From Taudactylus pleione (lineage: Eukaryota; Chordata; Amphibia; Anura; Myobatrachidae): 64,000 nucleotides of DNA. Position numbers and translations under genes: made by a program. A model generated the notes under the pieces. That model did not search any database. It was not told where the DNA came from and worked only from the letters and a program-made list of their open reading frames with translations. Within the stretch, counting starts at the first letter, position 1. Each line of letters opens with the position of its first letter. The DNA is taken from contig JAUIMM010000213.1 in the NCBI GenBank assembly GCA_031769625.1, forward strand, positions 744,001 through 808,000, read 5' to 3'. Positions 1 to 12,497 of the stretch are shown in pieces.

Positions 1-1397
1 TAAGAGTCATGGCTGCCCTGCAGCCATGCTGACAAGGGGTGCTGTTGGGTTCCCAATCACTGTGGTCAGCAGGGATCAGGATACAATGAAGAGGTAGCCA
101 TGGGTGCATGGACCGTGCAGGTCCCTCTGATATTGGCGGCCACTAGAAAATGAGCTTCTGTCAGTCACCTAGTGGGCATTTCTGACTGATCGCATCAGAT
201 GTGACCATATCAGCAAAAGCCCAGGCTGGCATGGTCACATCTGATGCAACCACGCCAGGCAAGTGTTTAAGGCTCATGCAATCAGTAAAGGAACAATTGC
301 TAAAGTATATCCAAGAATGCCAAGCTAAAATCACATGATATGTTGATGCCTTTTTATGTGTTTAACCCAGTTTATTTTACAAGTTGCTACAAAAAAGCTT
401 TATTTGAATGTTTTTGTAACATGGAGAAGCTTTTAGCAAGGAGATTGTTGAAAGAGGAGTGTGCTACTGCGCAGTTTCAGATTGAGGTTCCGCAAACTCA
501 TTTATCTTTCCCATCATGGTCACTCCTCATGGTATGCTCCTGCATCCCTGTCCCTGTGTGGCCATCCTGTCATGGAATCCTGCTGAAAAATTTCTCATGT
601 TGCAGTGTGGTGTGAGCATCACCATATTGCTGTATTTGCACTTACCACCTGATTCAGTTAGCCTATCCAGGCTCAGGGCACCCTATTTAAGTTCCACTCA
701 TTCATTGCAAGTACAACTTGTCTTACCACATTTCCTGGTCTGTAGCGCTGCTACAGACACACTGTCTATGTTCCTATCTGCTTCAGTTTTTCCTGTGTGA
801 CTGCTGCCTCTCAGCACATTGCTTGGTACTTACCCATCATTCAAACTATCTACACCATTGTGTCTCATCTGCATACACCATTACTTTCTGGAATCCTGGT
901 TACTTTTGTGCACATGTCATCAGTGGAACTCCCTGCATCTAATTCCTCTGTAGACTATGTGGTTTTCTGGACCGAGTGCTCCTTCTACTAAAGTGTGTAA
1001 GTTCCTACAGCATTCAGTTCTGCTTTTCAGGTAATTATCACCTGGCTATACTCTGTGCTACAATCAGACTCCAGCTTTATTACCAAGACTTACTGCAGAG
1101 GTCGCATGCAATAGTGTGTAAGTGTGTACCTAATCTATTCATCTTCCAAGCACCATCATACTTATGTACTAGGTTTAGTAGGTGTTCTGCCTCTGCCAAG
1201 TAGACATCATTGCTCACCTACTGTAGATTTGCTCTGTCTTGTCACCATGCAGTACAGTACCTAAACTCATGAGTAAAAGTATTATATTTGCACTTTGTTT
1301 TACACATTCCAGTTCTTGCCAGAATAGCCCAGTGGTCCCAGTCCAGTGGCCACAGACTATACAGAATCTGACATACAGACTGCAGTCTTCCTACTTA
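1..1397. other. Non-coding stretch, possible LTR-like sequence with a perfect hairpin
   Basis: No convincing gene is seen; the open frames are short and match nothing I recognise. From about 480 the sequence is pyrimidine-rich and resembles a retroelement LTR. It seems to resume after the MITE at 2213-2480, which ends in an ATTAAA-like signal, but this is inference only. A perfect 17-bp inverted repeat (192-208 and 231-247, 22-nt loop) lies at the left. Confidence 0.3.
192..247. repeat. 17-bp perfect inverted repeat (hairpin)
   Basis: The arms 192-208 and 231-247 are exact reverse complements, separated by 22 nt. The hairpin could be a MITE remnant or a folded small-RNA precursor. No terminal repeats or target duplication were found around it. 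Confidence 0.6.
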
Positions 1398-2209
1398 GGC
1401 CCGTATTTAGAGGTGAAAAACCGCGGTCGGGGTCAAGTTTTTGCCGATGAGCGGTTTTCTCCTGGTTCTGAAGTATCGCCCTATTCAATTTCAGGATGTT
1501 TTTGCCTAGGTGAAAACTCCATAGGCAAATGCAGGCAAAAAGTTTCTCCACCCAAGAAAGGAGAAAAGAAGTGCTAAATCCATATTTTGGGGTACAAATG
1601 TGGAGACTTGGTTCAGAAACCTTTGGACACTTCCCCCTAATGACTAATTAGGCAAAAAAAAAAAAAAATTTTTATTAATTCACCCCAAATAAGACATGTC
1701 ATTTTTGGGGTAAAAATGGAAAAAGTGTTGGACAATAGGTCTAAAGTACTGGGACAGGTATTTTGGGGGTCAGGTGTTTGGATTGCAAAGGGCTGCAGAA
1801 AATTTTAATCTACACTTTATAGACACAAAAATATACTAGTACCCATTTTTATGTACAGTACCAAATTTCATTTCATCAATTATTTTTTCCAAAAGAAATT
1901 GTTTTCCATCATTTTTCCACACATATGCAAATATGCATATAACAGCCCTTTGGCTCAATTTAAATACCCTAATTACTTTTATTAGGGTTATTAAGCTTTT
2001 TAGGGGGTACAGACTGATTTCCCCCAAACAAGCTGTCCTTTTCGCTATTCACTATATATGGGTTTTCGCCTGTTTTGCAATTGAATAGGGCGAAGCGGGG
2101 ATGCGTATTTTGAAAGCAGGTGAAAACTTCACTTCAAAACATATAAATGAGGCAAAAACATTATGCTTTTCGATGATTTTGGCTTTTCATGGCTATTTTA
2201 ATCCGGCCC
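1398..2209. mobile_element. Harbinger-like MITE, 812 bp, TSD TTA
   Basis: The ends read GGCCCGTATTTAGAGG and, reversed, GGGCCGGATTAAAATAG, so they form imperfect terminal inverted repeats. They are flanked by TTA at 1395-1397 and 2210-2212. A 14-bp internal inverted repeat (CGCCCTATTCAATT near 1488 and its complement near 2077) sits inside. A 3-bp TWA-type duplication and GGSCC ends are typical of PIF/Harbinger. There is no coding capacity, so it is non-autonomous. Confidence 0.65.
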
Positions 2210-2212
2210 TTA

Positions 2213-4107
2213 GTTCCTAAAGGAAGCCCGGTGAATACCTGTATTTAATGCTGTTCCAGCATCCCTGCACCGCTACTCATTTGCAGCATACACTTACCGG
2301 CTGTTGAGTTGTATAAAACCCCGTTTTGCTCAAGTTCTGCTCCATCACCAGTGTGCATGTAACGGTAAGTAAGGCTGCATCTATTATCTCTCAATAGACC
2401 AACACCACTGGTTAAGTAACTGCGCTGTTCATATATTGAGTCATCCGCTGATCATTAAAGTAAGTCTTTCATTTCTTATCATATTTTGTAAACCAATGGT
2501 ATTTAAGTGAAATATAGGTTCAAAATAGTTAAAAACAATATATACAGTATGTAACATAGAACATCAAAATAATAGCTACCTCGATAAGTGTAATCTAAAG
2601 GTAAGTATATTTTATGTAGCTGATTAATACAGCAATTTGTGGTGGACAATAAACAGCCTGTTAAAATAAATATTATCAGGATCCCAAACACACTTCCTCA
2701 AAGTAGCTCATGTGACCGATCAGTATGATGTAGTAGTACAAAAATCAATCAATTCTTTGGATAGGAGTAAGTTGTGTTTAATTACAGGTGTCTGTAATGA
2801 TTTGGAGGATACTATAAAGATATGGAAAACAGCACAGCCAATAAATATAAATAGGGTATACAAGTTCCAGTTCTAATGTTCACAATGAAATAACTTCTAA
2901 AACACCATAAAACATACTTAAAAACATCTTAGTCAACCTGGTAAGAAATACATGCTTAGGGTTGAAATCACACAAGCGTGGTGTTAAGCGCTCCAATCTC
3001 ACCAAGTTAGGATATGTTTCTTCCTATTGGTTGCCCAGAGAGGTAAGGAGGGTATTACTTGCACAGGAAGTTACCACCACAGGTTTTCAGTTAAAGTTAA
3101 AATTTATTATAGAGACCTAATACGGGTTAAACAATGTTACGACATTCTATAATGTTACCAGTTATACATTTGATAGCAACTCACATTTCCAAAGGATTGA
3201 ATGTTTAGTTTTATTTTACTGAAACACTGGAAAAGGATGTTTACTGCTTGCATCCAAACAAACAACAATTAGGGAAACTGTGGATACTAATTAATTGCTA
3301 CTGTATAACAATTAACAACTATACATGTATATGAGGAAGAAATGCAACTGTTCACACAAGATAAGGGTTTACCTGTCAAACCTTCCAGATAGGTAAGATT
3401 AAAACACATTAAAATGTTGCGCTAAAATTTATCCGGTAACTAAGCGTATAGCTCCATTTTTTCTATAAACTAAACATATTTGTTACATGCATATAAATTG
3501 TTGGCAACCATAAAGTCCAGCACTTTTCTTTACAGGTGGTGCACTTTCCGGAGAGCTAACAGGCTGGTTGACCTGGTATTTTTAGTGAATTAAACATTAG
3601 GTTTTCTGGCTGAAAGCTGGATCCTATTTTTATTTAATATGGCAATACTAGCTGCGTATAATACTGTTGCAAATCTGCTGCTTGCATTTTAATAGAGTTT
3701 AATAACTCCTGTCTCTAAGTTTCATTTTACCCTGGGTTGGCTGACTAATAATGTAATGGCAGGTCGCAAACTCCGGACACCTAGGCTGCTAAATATATAA
3801 TATCTACTGAAAATTTAACAGACTGTACTAATTTAGTTTCAGCACAGTCAATTTAGTCCTCCTATTTTTTCTCGATGTGTGTGTGCTGCCACTAATTGCA
3901 CTTCTCTGCAAGGAATTCCTTTCCTGAAGTAGCGTAGGAGAATAGCACTGTCTGTATTCCTATTGATAATGGGCTATACCTATAGAAGTCTTTATGTATC
4001 CTGAACCAGCTTTAGTAATAATATGAGTTATTGAAACTTCCTAAGATTGCAAGCTTGATGACACTCTATAAATTTGCTTAAGAGGGATTTTCAGAAGAGT
4101 CTTTATA
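2213..4107. other. AT-rich intergenic sequence, no gene seen
   Basis: The first 250 bases may continue the LTR-like sequence seen left of the MITE. The rest is AT-rich with no long open frame, no recognisable repeat ends and no RNA gene. Confidence 0.4.
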
Positions 4108-5733
4108 CAGTCAGGTCCATAAATATTGGGACATTGACAGAATTTTCAGATTTTGGCCTCTATTCACCACCACAATGGTTTTGAAATGAAACAAACAAGA
4201 TGGGCTTTAACTGCGGACTTTTAGATTTAATTTGAGGGTAATTACATCCAAATCGGGTGAACGGTGTAGGAATTACAACAGTTTCAATATGTGCCTCCCA
4301 CTTTTTAAGGGGCCAAATGTAATGGGACTATCAACTCAAAAGCTATTTCATGGACAGGTGTGGGCTATTCCCCCATTATTTAATTATCAATTAAGCAGGT
4401 AAAAGGTCTGGAGTTGATTCTAGGTGTGACATTTGCATTTGGAATCAGTTGCTGTCAACTGTCAATATGAGATCTAAAGAGCTGTCACTATCAGTGAAGC
4501 AAGCCATCATTAGGCTGAAAAATCAAAACAAACCCATCAGAGAGATAGCAAAAACATTAGGTGTGGCCAAATCAACTGTTTGGAAGAATGCACCGGAGAG
4601 CTCAGCAACACCAAAAGACCCGGAAGACCACGGAAAACAACTGTGGTGGATGACAAAATAATTTTTTCCCTGGTGGAAAAACCCCTTCACAACAGTTGGC
4701 CAAATCAAGAACACTCTCCAGGAGGTAGATGTATATGTGTCAAAGTCAACAATCAAGAGAAGACTTCACAAGAGTGAATATAGAGGGTTCACCACAAGAT
4801 GTAAACCATTGGTGAGCCACAAAAACAGGAAGCCCAGATTAGAGTTTGCCAAACAACATCTAAAAAAGCCATTACAGTTCTGGAACAACATCCTATGGAC
4901 AGATGAGACAAAGATCAACTTGTACCAGAGTGAAGGGAAGAGAAGAGAAGGAAAGGAACTGCTCATGATCCAAAACATACCACCTCATCAGTGAAGCATG
5001 GTGGTGATAGTGTCATAGCATGGGCATGTATGGCTGCCAATGGAACTGGTTCCCTTGTATTTATTGATGATGTGACTGCTGACAAATGCAGCAGAATGAA
5101 TTCTGAAGTGTTTCAGGCAATATTATATGCTCATATTCAGTCAATTGCTTCAGAATTCATTGGACGGGGCTTCACAGTGCAGATGGACAATGACCCGAAG
5201 CATACTGCAAAAGCAACCAAAGAGTTTTTTAAGGCTAAAAAGTGGAATGTTATGCAATGACCAAGTCAATCCCCTGACCTGAATCCGATTGAGCATGCAT
5301 TTCACTTGATGAAGACAAAACTGTAGGGAAAATGCCCCAAGAACAAGCAGGAACTGAAGACATTTGCAGTAGAGGCCTGGCAGAGCATCACCAGGGATGA
5401 AACCCAGCGTCTGGTGATGTCTATGAGTTCCAGACTTCAGGCTGTAATTGCCTGCAAAGGATTTGCAACAAAGTATTAAAACGTGAAAGTTAGATTTAGG
5501 ATTGTTTAGTTTGTCCCATTACTTTTGGCCCCTTAAAAAGTGGGAGGCACATATAGAAACCGTTGTAATTCCTACACCGTTAACCTAATTTGGATGTAAT
5601 TACCCTCAAATTAAATCTGAAAGTCTGCAGTTAAATCACATCTTATTTGTTTCATTTCAAAATCATTGTGGTGATGAATAGACGCCAAAATATGAAAATT
5701 CTGTCAATGTCCCAATATTTATGGACCTGACTG
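4108..5733 (+). mobile_element. Tc1/mariner transposon, 1626 bp, long TIRs
   Basis: The element begins CAGTCAGGTCCATAAATATT and ends with the reverse complement. It is flanked by TA dinucleotides (4106-4107 and 5734-5735), the Tc1/mariner target. The inverted repeats run about 220 bp (4108-4327 and 5514-5733) with scattered mismatches. Long repeats of this kind are typical of the IR/DR class of vertebrate Tc1 elements. One decayed transposase gene lies between them. Confidence 0.95.
4467..5479 (+). pseudogene. Tc1-type transposase (broken)
   Basis: Tc1 transposases cut and paste the element between its TIRs. The N-terminus MRSKELSLSVKQAIIRLKNQ matches the family start and leads into the first helix-turn-helix. 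A GRPRK basic motif follows near 4633, in another frame. The DDE core is visible as WTDETKINLY (first Asp, about 4895-4925), VQMDNDPKHTA (second Asp, about 5180-5210) and SPDLNPIEHAF (Glu, about 5270-5300). It is dead: there is a frameshift near 4587, another near 4990, an in-frame TGA just before SPDLNPIE where the family has Trp, and a TAG about 15 residues later. At about 340 codons it is full length for the family. Confidence 0.93.
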
Positions 5734-5735
5734 TA

Positions 5736-7747
5736 TTTATATTCAGCAAGCTTAACTTGTGCTTAATTCCATTATTCTCACTACCAGACTTAGTTTTAGC
5801 AGGATAGATTTTGCCAGTTTACTAACTCCTTGAGCTCAGTGTTCCTGCAGTAACTGCGTCTTTAATAGATAAAATCCTGAGTTTCTGGTTGTCATGAATT
5901 ATACAGCACTTAGGGGCCCTTAGCCTCTGTTCCCCTAAATTATCTACTAATTATGTCACTGCTCTTGTCCGAGAGGGAAGGGGCTTCTGTGTTTATCTGA
6001 TACTGCTGCTGCTGCAGAGGGAAGCAGTGAAGATTGGGCAGTGATACTCACAGAGCTCCTCTCCTTTCAATGGGCAGATCAGCATTACTCAGAGGACAGC
6101 TCTATCTGTCAGTTTTTCCAGTGCCTGCCTTCTTTATCACAGCCACCGCCTATGGCCCACCTTATTGGAAGGAGGTACAGCCTGCTCTGTCACAGCCTGC
6201 TCTGTCACATACTGAGGAAACTATCGGCTCTCTGTCCCTGCTTGGCTGCTGCAGCTGGACCTCTGCATCAGAGCTGTCACTCACCAGTCCCCTCAGGAGC
6301 GCAGGTAATCATCCCACAGACCTGCTCTGCCTTCTCTGATGGTTACCTCACGCAGACTTTCTGACCGTTGAGGAGTCTAGCTCTTTTATAGACTTGACCT
6401 CTGTCCCTGCGCGTGCCAGCTGCCTTTTTGCCGGACTTACGCACCTCTAACTGTCCCCCCTAGTGTCCTCGAGCTGCCTTTGATATATCAGCAGCAATTA
6501 ACCCTGTCACTGCTGCAGAGTGGACTCTCTGGGAGTTCTGAACCTCCATTCAATCTCATATGTAAAGCAGGATATAATTGTAGTACACTTTTAAATACAT
6601 ATATACTGTACATATTCATGCCAATTTGTATAGAAACATATAAGCAAAGCACAGTAACACATATGGTACACCCTAGATCTGGGGTACCAGAGTTGCATTT
6701 GGAATTTGTTGCATAGGCATCACATTTATCATGCATTTTATGCTGCATGAAAAGAATGATCACAGCAAATAGTTGTAAACAAGAAATCCAGTATTGCAGG
6801 TAGCGGTGTAACTATCAATGCATGTACAATTTCTCAAAATATATTGTTACTAATGTTATATAGAAATACAGTATTTCACAACAAGCATTTAAGCATAGAT
6901 ACGGCCCTAGGTTGAGTTAGACACACTTTTTGGGTGGAGCTAGACACTCCCCCTAAACAGCATGCCACGCTTTGCACGGTGCATTCAACTACCAACTATA
7001 TTCTCCTTGAAACTAGTTTTCAAAAGTAGGCAAGTATGCTAATATGTCAACACTTTATAAATGTATTGATACTAATAGCAAATGGAAATTTTGCCTTCAA
7101 AACAAATATTTTAAAACTGTGTATAAGTGTATGTGATGTATACCTGATACAAGCATGGTGCATATGTGCTAGTGCAAGCCTGGACACTTGTTACCATATT
7201 TGTAGCATTGAACATGCACGCAATTGTCTTTTAGGTTTTTTTTTGTGAACGCATTTTACTGCACATCTGATGATTTACATATAAATGGGCTACAACTGAT
7301 CACAAGTCCCAATAAGTACAAGTAATTATAAACTGGACACCAGGCTACAAAGTGTACATACACAAAAACTTACAGTATGATTCTTTTTTATTTATTTTCC
7401 CTAATGAAGTTAGAGGCTCTGAATAGTCCTGGCTTTCAGGTTTAAATAGTGTTTTTACTTTGCAAGTTGATTAGGTGATATCAATTACCTGATGAATATT
7501 TGTAGGGCATGCTAAGAGAAATACTGGACTAGTTTAATATTTTCTGCAGCTTAAGGCCCCTATATATAAGCAATCGATTGTAGCAATTCTGCAATTTGCA
7601 ATCGATTGAGTAAAAATATCTGCAATGTATGGGCTTCACAGATCGCAGATTGCAACCAAAAAGTGATTGAAATTGTTAAATCAGATTGTCCAACATGTTG
7701 GATTTGACAGATTGATTGGGGCTGTAGATTGCTAGTGTATGAACATG
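5736..7747. other. Intergenic sequence, GC-richer block at 5.9-6.5 kb
   Basis: The block 5890-6480 is richer in GC, with CTGCTGCTG and repeated CACAGCCTGCTCTGT motifs. It could be part of an LTR or a gene leader, but I see no splice pattern or protein match. The remainder is AT-rich, with nothing recognisable. Confidence 0.3.
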
Positions 7748-8427
7748 GGGCCTGATTCAGAGCCGTACGCAAGTGGCTGATCACTCGTTCGATGAACGAG
7801 CGAGAAAATGTAAATTCAAACGCTCGCTCGTAAGTACGCTCGTAGCTAATCTTCCGCCCCAAAGTCTCCCAACCCCTCCTCTAGCTAACGAGTGAGCAAA
7901 ATTGCGACGGCCATCTCTCAATTTGGTTGCAGGGAACGCTTGCACAAGTACAAACCGGAAGTGGGCCTGTCAGATTTCGATTACCTGCTCGTTCATTCTG
8001 CATACATACTTTAATCGTATCATGCCAATTAATATATTAATTAGCTTAATTGCTCTTCACATGTTTGGCATCCTTTTTTTTTGTGTTTCAATAAACTTTA
8101 TTGTTGTCCGTGTGTGTCATTTTACCCGCAGAATACGTACGGTTTCACCAATGGTTTACTTTTTCAAAACAACATGTTGTAACCATTTATCCTTTTGTTT
8201 TCCTGTGTTTAGGATATTCCTATTTTCAGATATAAATTTCTTTATTTAAATTAGCTTACGCATGAAGCCTATCATAACTCACATTAGATTTTGGAGCCTG
8301 TAGGACACATGACTCATACAATAACCAATACAATGGTTCCTGTTAATTTACAAAGTACATTAGCCAATCAAAAGTTTTCTCTGGCCTTTATTAAAACTGT
8401 TTGTTGTAAAAAAAATCATTGCCATCA

Positions 8428-9874
8428 TGAGAGCCTCCGCATTTACAACCCTCACAGAGGTCATGGACCAGAGGATCACCAGCCAGCCTCCCCCCATCAC
8501 CAACCGGGCCAAGCGATCGGCCTCCACCTGCGCTCCTTTGGCTCACGCCGTAATATAGGCCAATTAGAGTGCAGGTGGTCTGATCTGCAGTGCCACACCC
8601 CCCGCTTGCTGGCATGTTTTCGGCAGCGGATCGCTGCAAGTAAGTTTTTTTTTTTGTTTGTCGGATTTGTTTTCTGCCCTATCTGCGTGTGCTTGTTTAC
8701 AGTATAGCCCTATTAGTTTTTTGTGGCCCTATCTGCATGTGCATGTTTGTTTCCAGTCTCGCCCTGTTTGTTTTTTGCGGCCCTATCTGCGTGTGCATGT
8801 TTGTTTCCAGTCTCGCCCTGTTTGTTTGTTGCGCCCCTATCTGCGTGTGCATGTTTGTTTTCAGTCTAGCCCTGTTTTTTCTTTTTTGACATGTCTGTGT
8901 GTGCATGTTTGTTTTCCGTCTAGCCCTGTTTTTTCTTTTATGACATGTCTGTGTGTGCATGTTTGTTTTCAGTCTAGCCCTGTTTTTTCTTTTTTGACAT
9001 GTCTGTGTGTGCATGTTTTCCTGTTTTAGAATGTTTGTTATTTTTGGGGGTTTGGAAACTTGGCATCCACACCCCCCCTTCCCAATAAAAAATAAAACAC
9101 ATTTTTCCTTAATCATTTAGGGGCTGAACGCAGAATCCGGGCTCGCCGCAGCGTTTGGCACCAGGCTCGGCCCCTTCCACCGACGACCAGTCTGAGCCCA
9201 TCTCCCCAACCTTCCCCCAATTCCCCCTCCCTCTCCCAATTTTGCCCACCACCAAAATTTACCCTCCCCTCCAACCCCCCTTCTCTTTTCTTCACCCTCC
9301 CCTCCACCACCCCCTCGATTTTCCGAACCCTCCACAATTTCCGCCCTCTCCCCTCCCTCAACCCACCAACACTGGCCCACCTCCAAGGAGGAGGAGGATG
9401 GAGTTCAACCAAGACCATCCAGCCCAATGACCGGTATGTTTACCTTTCATTTGTTGTAATAAATCATTTTGAATTGGATATACAATGTCTTGGTTATTTT
9501 CCCCTGATACATATCACACATGTGTAAACACTCATTCTTGGGGTTTTGTGCTTTACCCTAACAAGGCTACTGTGTCCTTTTTGGTTCGCCTTTTTGTGTG
9601 TTCATTTCTAAATTATTATTGATACCATCTTAGCATTTGCCTGGACTTTTTTTTAACTCACCAAACTGGATCTTGTTTGCAACTAGATTTATTTGTTTAC
9701 TTTGTTTTTTCCACTTATAATGTAAGGTGTCATTTCATTAGGATCCCTTTTTTTATACCAACAGCGGACCAGAGGCGGATGCATGGTATGCAGGAGGGCT
9801 TGGCCGCCTTGCGAGGCCACGTAATTTCTATGCTCGTGGTCCTCGACCACATGTCGGTGCTCCTTCGGAGCTGA
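8428..9874 (+). pseudogene. E1 first Myb/SANT-like gene with proline-rich exon (broken)
   Basis: Three likely exons: 8428-8639 (donor GTAAGT), 9120-9433 (acceptor ATTTAG, donor GTATGT) and 9765-9874 (acceptor CAACAG, stop TGA). Exon 1 starts MRASAFT and ends, in another frame, with RRNIGQLECRWSDLQ. The end resembles the last helix of Myb/SANT-like DNA-binding domains, where a basic helix follows a QL..+W..L pattern. The E2 counterpart has the same start and the same RWSDL end with about 28 more nucleotides between, so E1 has a deletion and frameshift here. Exon 2 begins with an Arg-rich stretch and becomes strongly Pro-rich. Exon 3 encodes a short Leu/Met-rich, probably helical tail. The role is inferred: DNA binding or a transposase partner. 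Confidence 0.6.
8677..9026 (+). repeat. ~54-bp tandem repeat in the first intron of the E1 Myb/SANT-like gene
   Basis: About 6.5 copies of a unit of roughly 54 bp follow one another, each holding CTGTGTGTGCATGTTTGTTT-like sequence, then a CAG or CCG, then AGTCTAGCCCTG and a T-run. Most copies carry a pyrimidine-rich tract followed by CAG, which looks like a splice acceptor. Confidence 0.85.
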
Positions 9875-10703
9875 TTTTTTGTTTGTTAGAAATTTATTTT
9901 AGTTTTTTTGTCTAAATAAAATAGCGTCGTATGTTAACGACTCTCATTTCTTGCCTGAAAATATTTCATTGTTTAACCTTCCATAAGTCCACTATTTGGT
10001 CATGTTCTTTAAAGTAAGGTAAATTAGATTGTACAAAGCGCTAGAAAGTATGTAAGCTGCCACATTAAACACCTCACCATACCAATAGGTTTGTGGCTAA
10101 ACCAACAGTTTGTTGTTTTTCTTGTGGTGGGTAATGTAAATAGAAAGTGAAGCCTGCTTAGGCCTCTTTTTTATCAAACTACTGATTCACCCTAATACCT
10201 TGGTTTTTTTTTCTAAGCCACAAAGCATTTTCAAAGACTTTTCAATTTCACACATTACAGGATTCGGCATTATGAAAGGTGGCATTTGGGGAGACAGGTT
10301 ACACGTGCTTGTAAAGTGTAAATAAACAGTCTTTTGAATGGAAAACAAAACTTTAATACACAGCAAACACAAACAGAAAGTGAATTGTGACAAGCAATTC
10401 ACACAGTGAAAACACACTACAAAAAACAACCTACACCAAACGCAAAAAAACAAACAACACTCAAGAACTGTTCAAATAAGTAGCAGGCCAACATGAATCC
10501 ACAAATGAGGCGATGAAATAATTTTCCAACAAGTTAGTTCCAATGTGGCCACATGTAGACAATTTAGTGGATCAGGTAGTAGGCATTGTTTTTACATGGT
10601 TTGAAAAGGAAGACCAGAACAAAAAATGAAAAACAAGATTAAAAAGGCACATTACAATCGTACATGTAGACATTGGGACAATTAAGTAAAGGTTTGACAA
10701 TAA

Positions 10704-11826
10704 TTACCTGAAAAAGCGAGCCACCACATCATCGCGTATGGCCCCCCCACATACTGACCTCCGACCAACCTCGGGGGGGCTATCCTCAGGTAAGGCATCC
10801 TCTGGCTGCATTGGGACACCACTCCTTATGGTGATGTTGTGAAAGATCCCACACAGGACTGCAATTTTCGAAACCATAGCCGGCAAATACATGAGTTCGC
10901 CACCAGAGTGGTGGAGGCATCTGAATCTGCCTTTTAAAAGGCAGATACAGCACTCCACCACCTGCCTGGTGGCTGTAAGTGCGGAATTATACTCACTTTG
11001 TGGCCCTGGTGTGGGAGCCAAATAAGGAGTGAGCAGCCAGGGCGTGCAAGGGTAGCCACTGTCTCCTGTTAAAAAACAAAACAAACATTCAGGATCACTG
11101 TGTATCAAGCTTTGCATTGGTTACAACTAAAGGTCTCCACTTACCCAGAAGCCACGCATCACCAGCTTGTAGGTTGCTTAATTTCTGCCAAATCCCTGAT
11201 TGCCGGATGACGAATGAGTCATGTGCACTCCCGGGTAATTTTGCATTCAGGGACAGGATCTGGAGGGAGGCATCACATACCACCATTACATTAAGGGAGT
11301 GATAGTGTTTTCGGTTCCTAAAAATGGCCTCCAGCCGTGCTGAAGGATGAAGTGGTATGTGAGTACCATCCACATCCCCTATGATGTGTGGGAAGCCAGC
11401 TATTTGGAAAAAATTGGCCTTCACCACACTAAGGGAACCCATATCCAATGGCATGTTAATAAAATGATGGAGGTGCTTGAAAAGGGCCTACATCACTGCC
11501 CTCAGGATCCTTGAAAATGAGGATTGCGAGATTCCGGCCACTATTCCCACCGTGGTTTGAAAGGATCCTGAGGCACAGAAATGTAACACTGCCATTAATT
11601 GCGTAAGTGGTGGTATTGCTGTAGGACTGTCAATTTGCCACTCAAGATCACTCTCTATTAATGAGAGACTGTCTATGATGATTTTTGGAGGAAGACTGTA
11701 TCATTGTAAAACCTCATCATCGGGCATTCCAAAAAGGGTGACACATGTTCTAAATATCTTGGGCCTTGCACACCTACGATGCCTACGCCTGGGACGAGAT
11801 TGAGGTTGGTCGGGTTCTGGAAGCAT
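10704..11826 (-). pseudogene. E1 Harbinger (HARBI1-type) DDE transposase, broken
   Basis: The transposase excises and inserts the element at 3-bp targets. Exons are 11826-11145 and 11065-10704, joined at a GTAAGT...AACAG intron that falls inside the AWLL/GDSGYP motif. E2 has an intron at exactly the same codon. Family motifs in order: IGDVDGTHI (first catalytic Asp), NRKHYHSLN, PGSAHDSFVI (second Asp), GDSGYPCTPWLLTPY, and RQVVECCICLLKGRF (catalytic Glu). The start is the ATG just after a TTTTAG acceptor-like site. Two in-frame stops interrupt exon 1: TGA near 11727, at a position where the paralogue has Arg, and TAG near 11496. It is divergently paired with the Myb-like gene at 13131. Length is about 345 codons, normal for the family. 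Confidence 0.92.
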
Positions 11827-12136
11827 GGCTAAAACAATACAACCAACATGAACCTGAAATGGGAAGCCAGGTAGTTATTTTTTTGTAAAAAGGTAAAAAC
11901 AAAAATATACTTATCTTAGGTTAAAAATACAAAGATGCTTACATGCCGGGGTATGGTCATGAGTGCAACAACCTACATTTCCAAAATTGAAATTCCGGTT
12001 AGTTTTTTTGTTGGACATATTTGATTCTTTAACCAAAAACAAAATGCGTTAAAAGATAGGGGGAGAACACATTATTTTGAAAATGAAACCTACATTGAGA
12101 GGCCAAAAAAGAATGGGCAAATTTATACCCAAAAAA

Positions 12137-12497
12137 ACATTAGTGCGCTAAATAGTTTGCATTTGGCGAAGGAGAATAAGGAAACATTAGTGGGCTAAAT
12201 AGTATGCATTTGGCGAAGGAGAATAAAGAAACATTAGTGCGCTAAATAGTTCGCATTTGGCGAAGGAGAATAAGGAAACATTAGTGCGCTAAATAGTTCG
12301 CATTTGGCGAAGGAGAATAAGGAAACATTAGTGCGCTAAATAGTTCGCATTTGGCGAAGGAGAATAAGGAAACATTAGTATGCTAACTAGTTCGCATTTG
12401 GCGAAGGAGAATAAGGAAACATTAGTGCACTAAATAGTTCGCATTTGGCGAAGAAGAATAAGGAAACATTAGTGCGCTAAATAGTTCGCATTTGGCC
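12137..12497. repeat. 47-bp tandem repeat in the E1 divergent promoter
   Basis: About 7.7 copies of a 47-bp unit containing GTGCGCTAAATAGTTCGCAT and GGCGAAGGAGAATAAGGAA, with very few differences between copies. It lies between the start of the transposase gene (11826, minus) and that of the Myb-like gene (13131, plus). It may therefore be part of a shared promoter or an array of protein-binding sites. The low divergence suggests recent expansion. Confidence 0.93.

Noticed and set aside
6034..6364. Two overlapping plus-strand frames of about 100 aa in a GC-richer block
   Set aside because: No recognisable domain, no matching splice pattern, and both frames are open in the same text, which suggests composition only.
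8658..9116. Long open frames on both strands with repeated Cys/Val or Lys/Arg units
   Set aside because: They come from the intronic tandem repeat; splice sites at 8640 and 9119 place this stretch in an intron.
12137..12497. CRISPR-like array
   Set aside because: The whole 47-bp unit is repeated with no variable spacers; it is a minisatellite inside a transposon.
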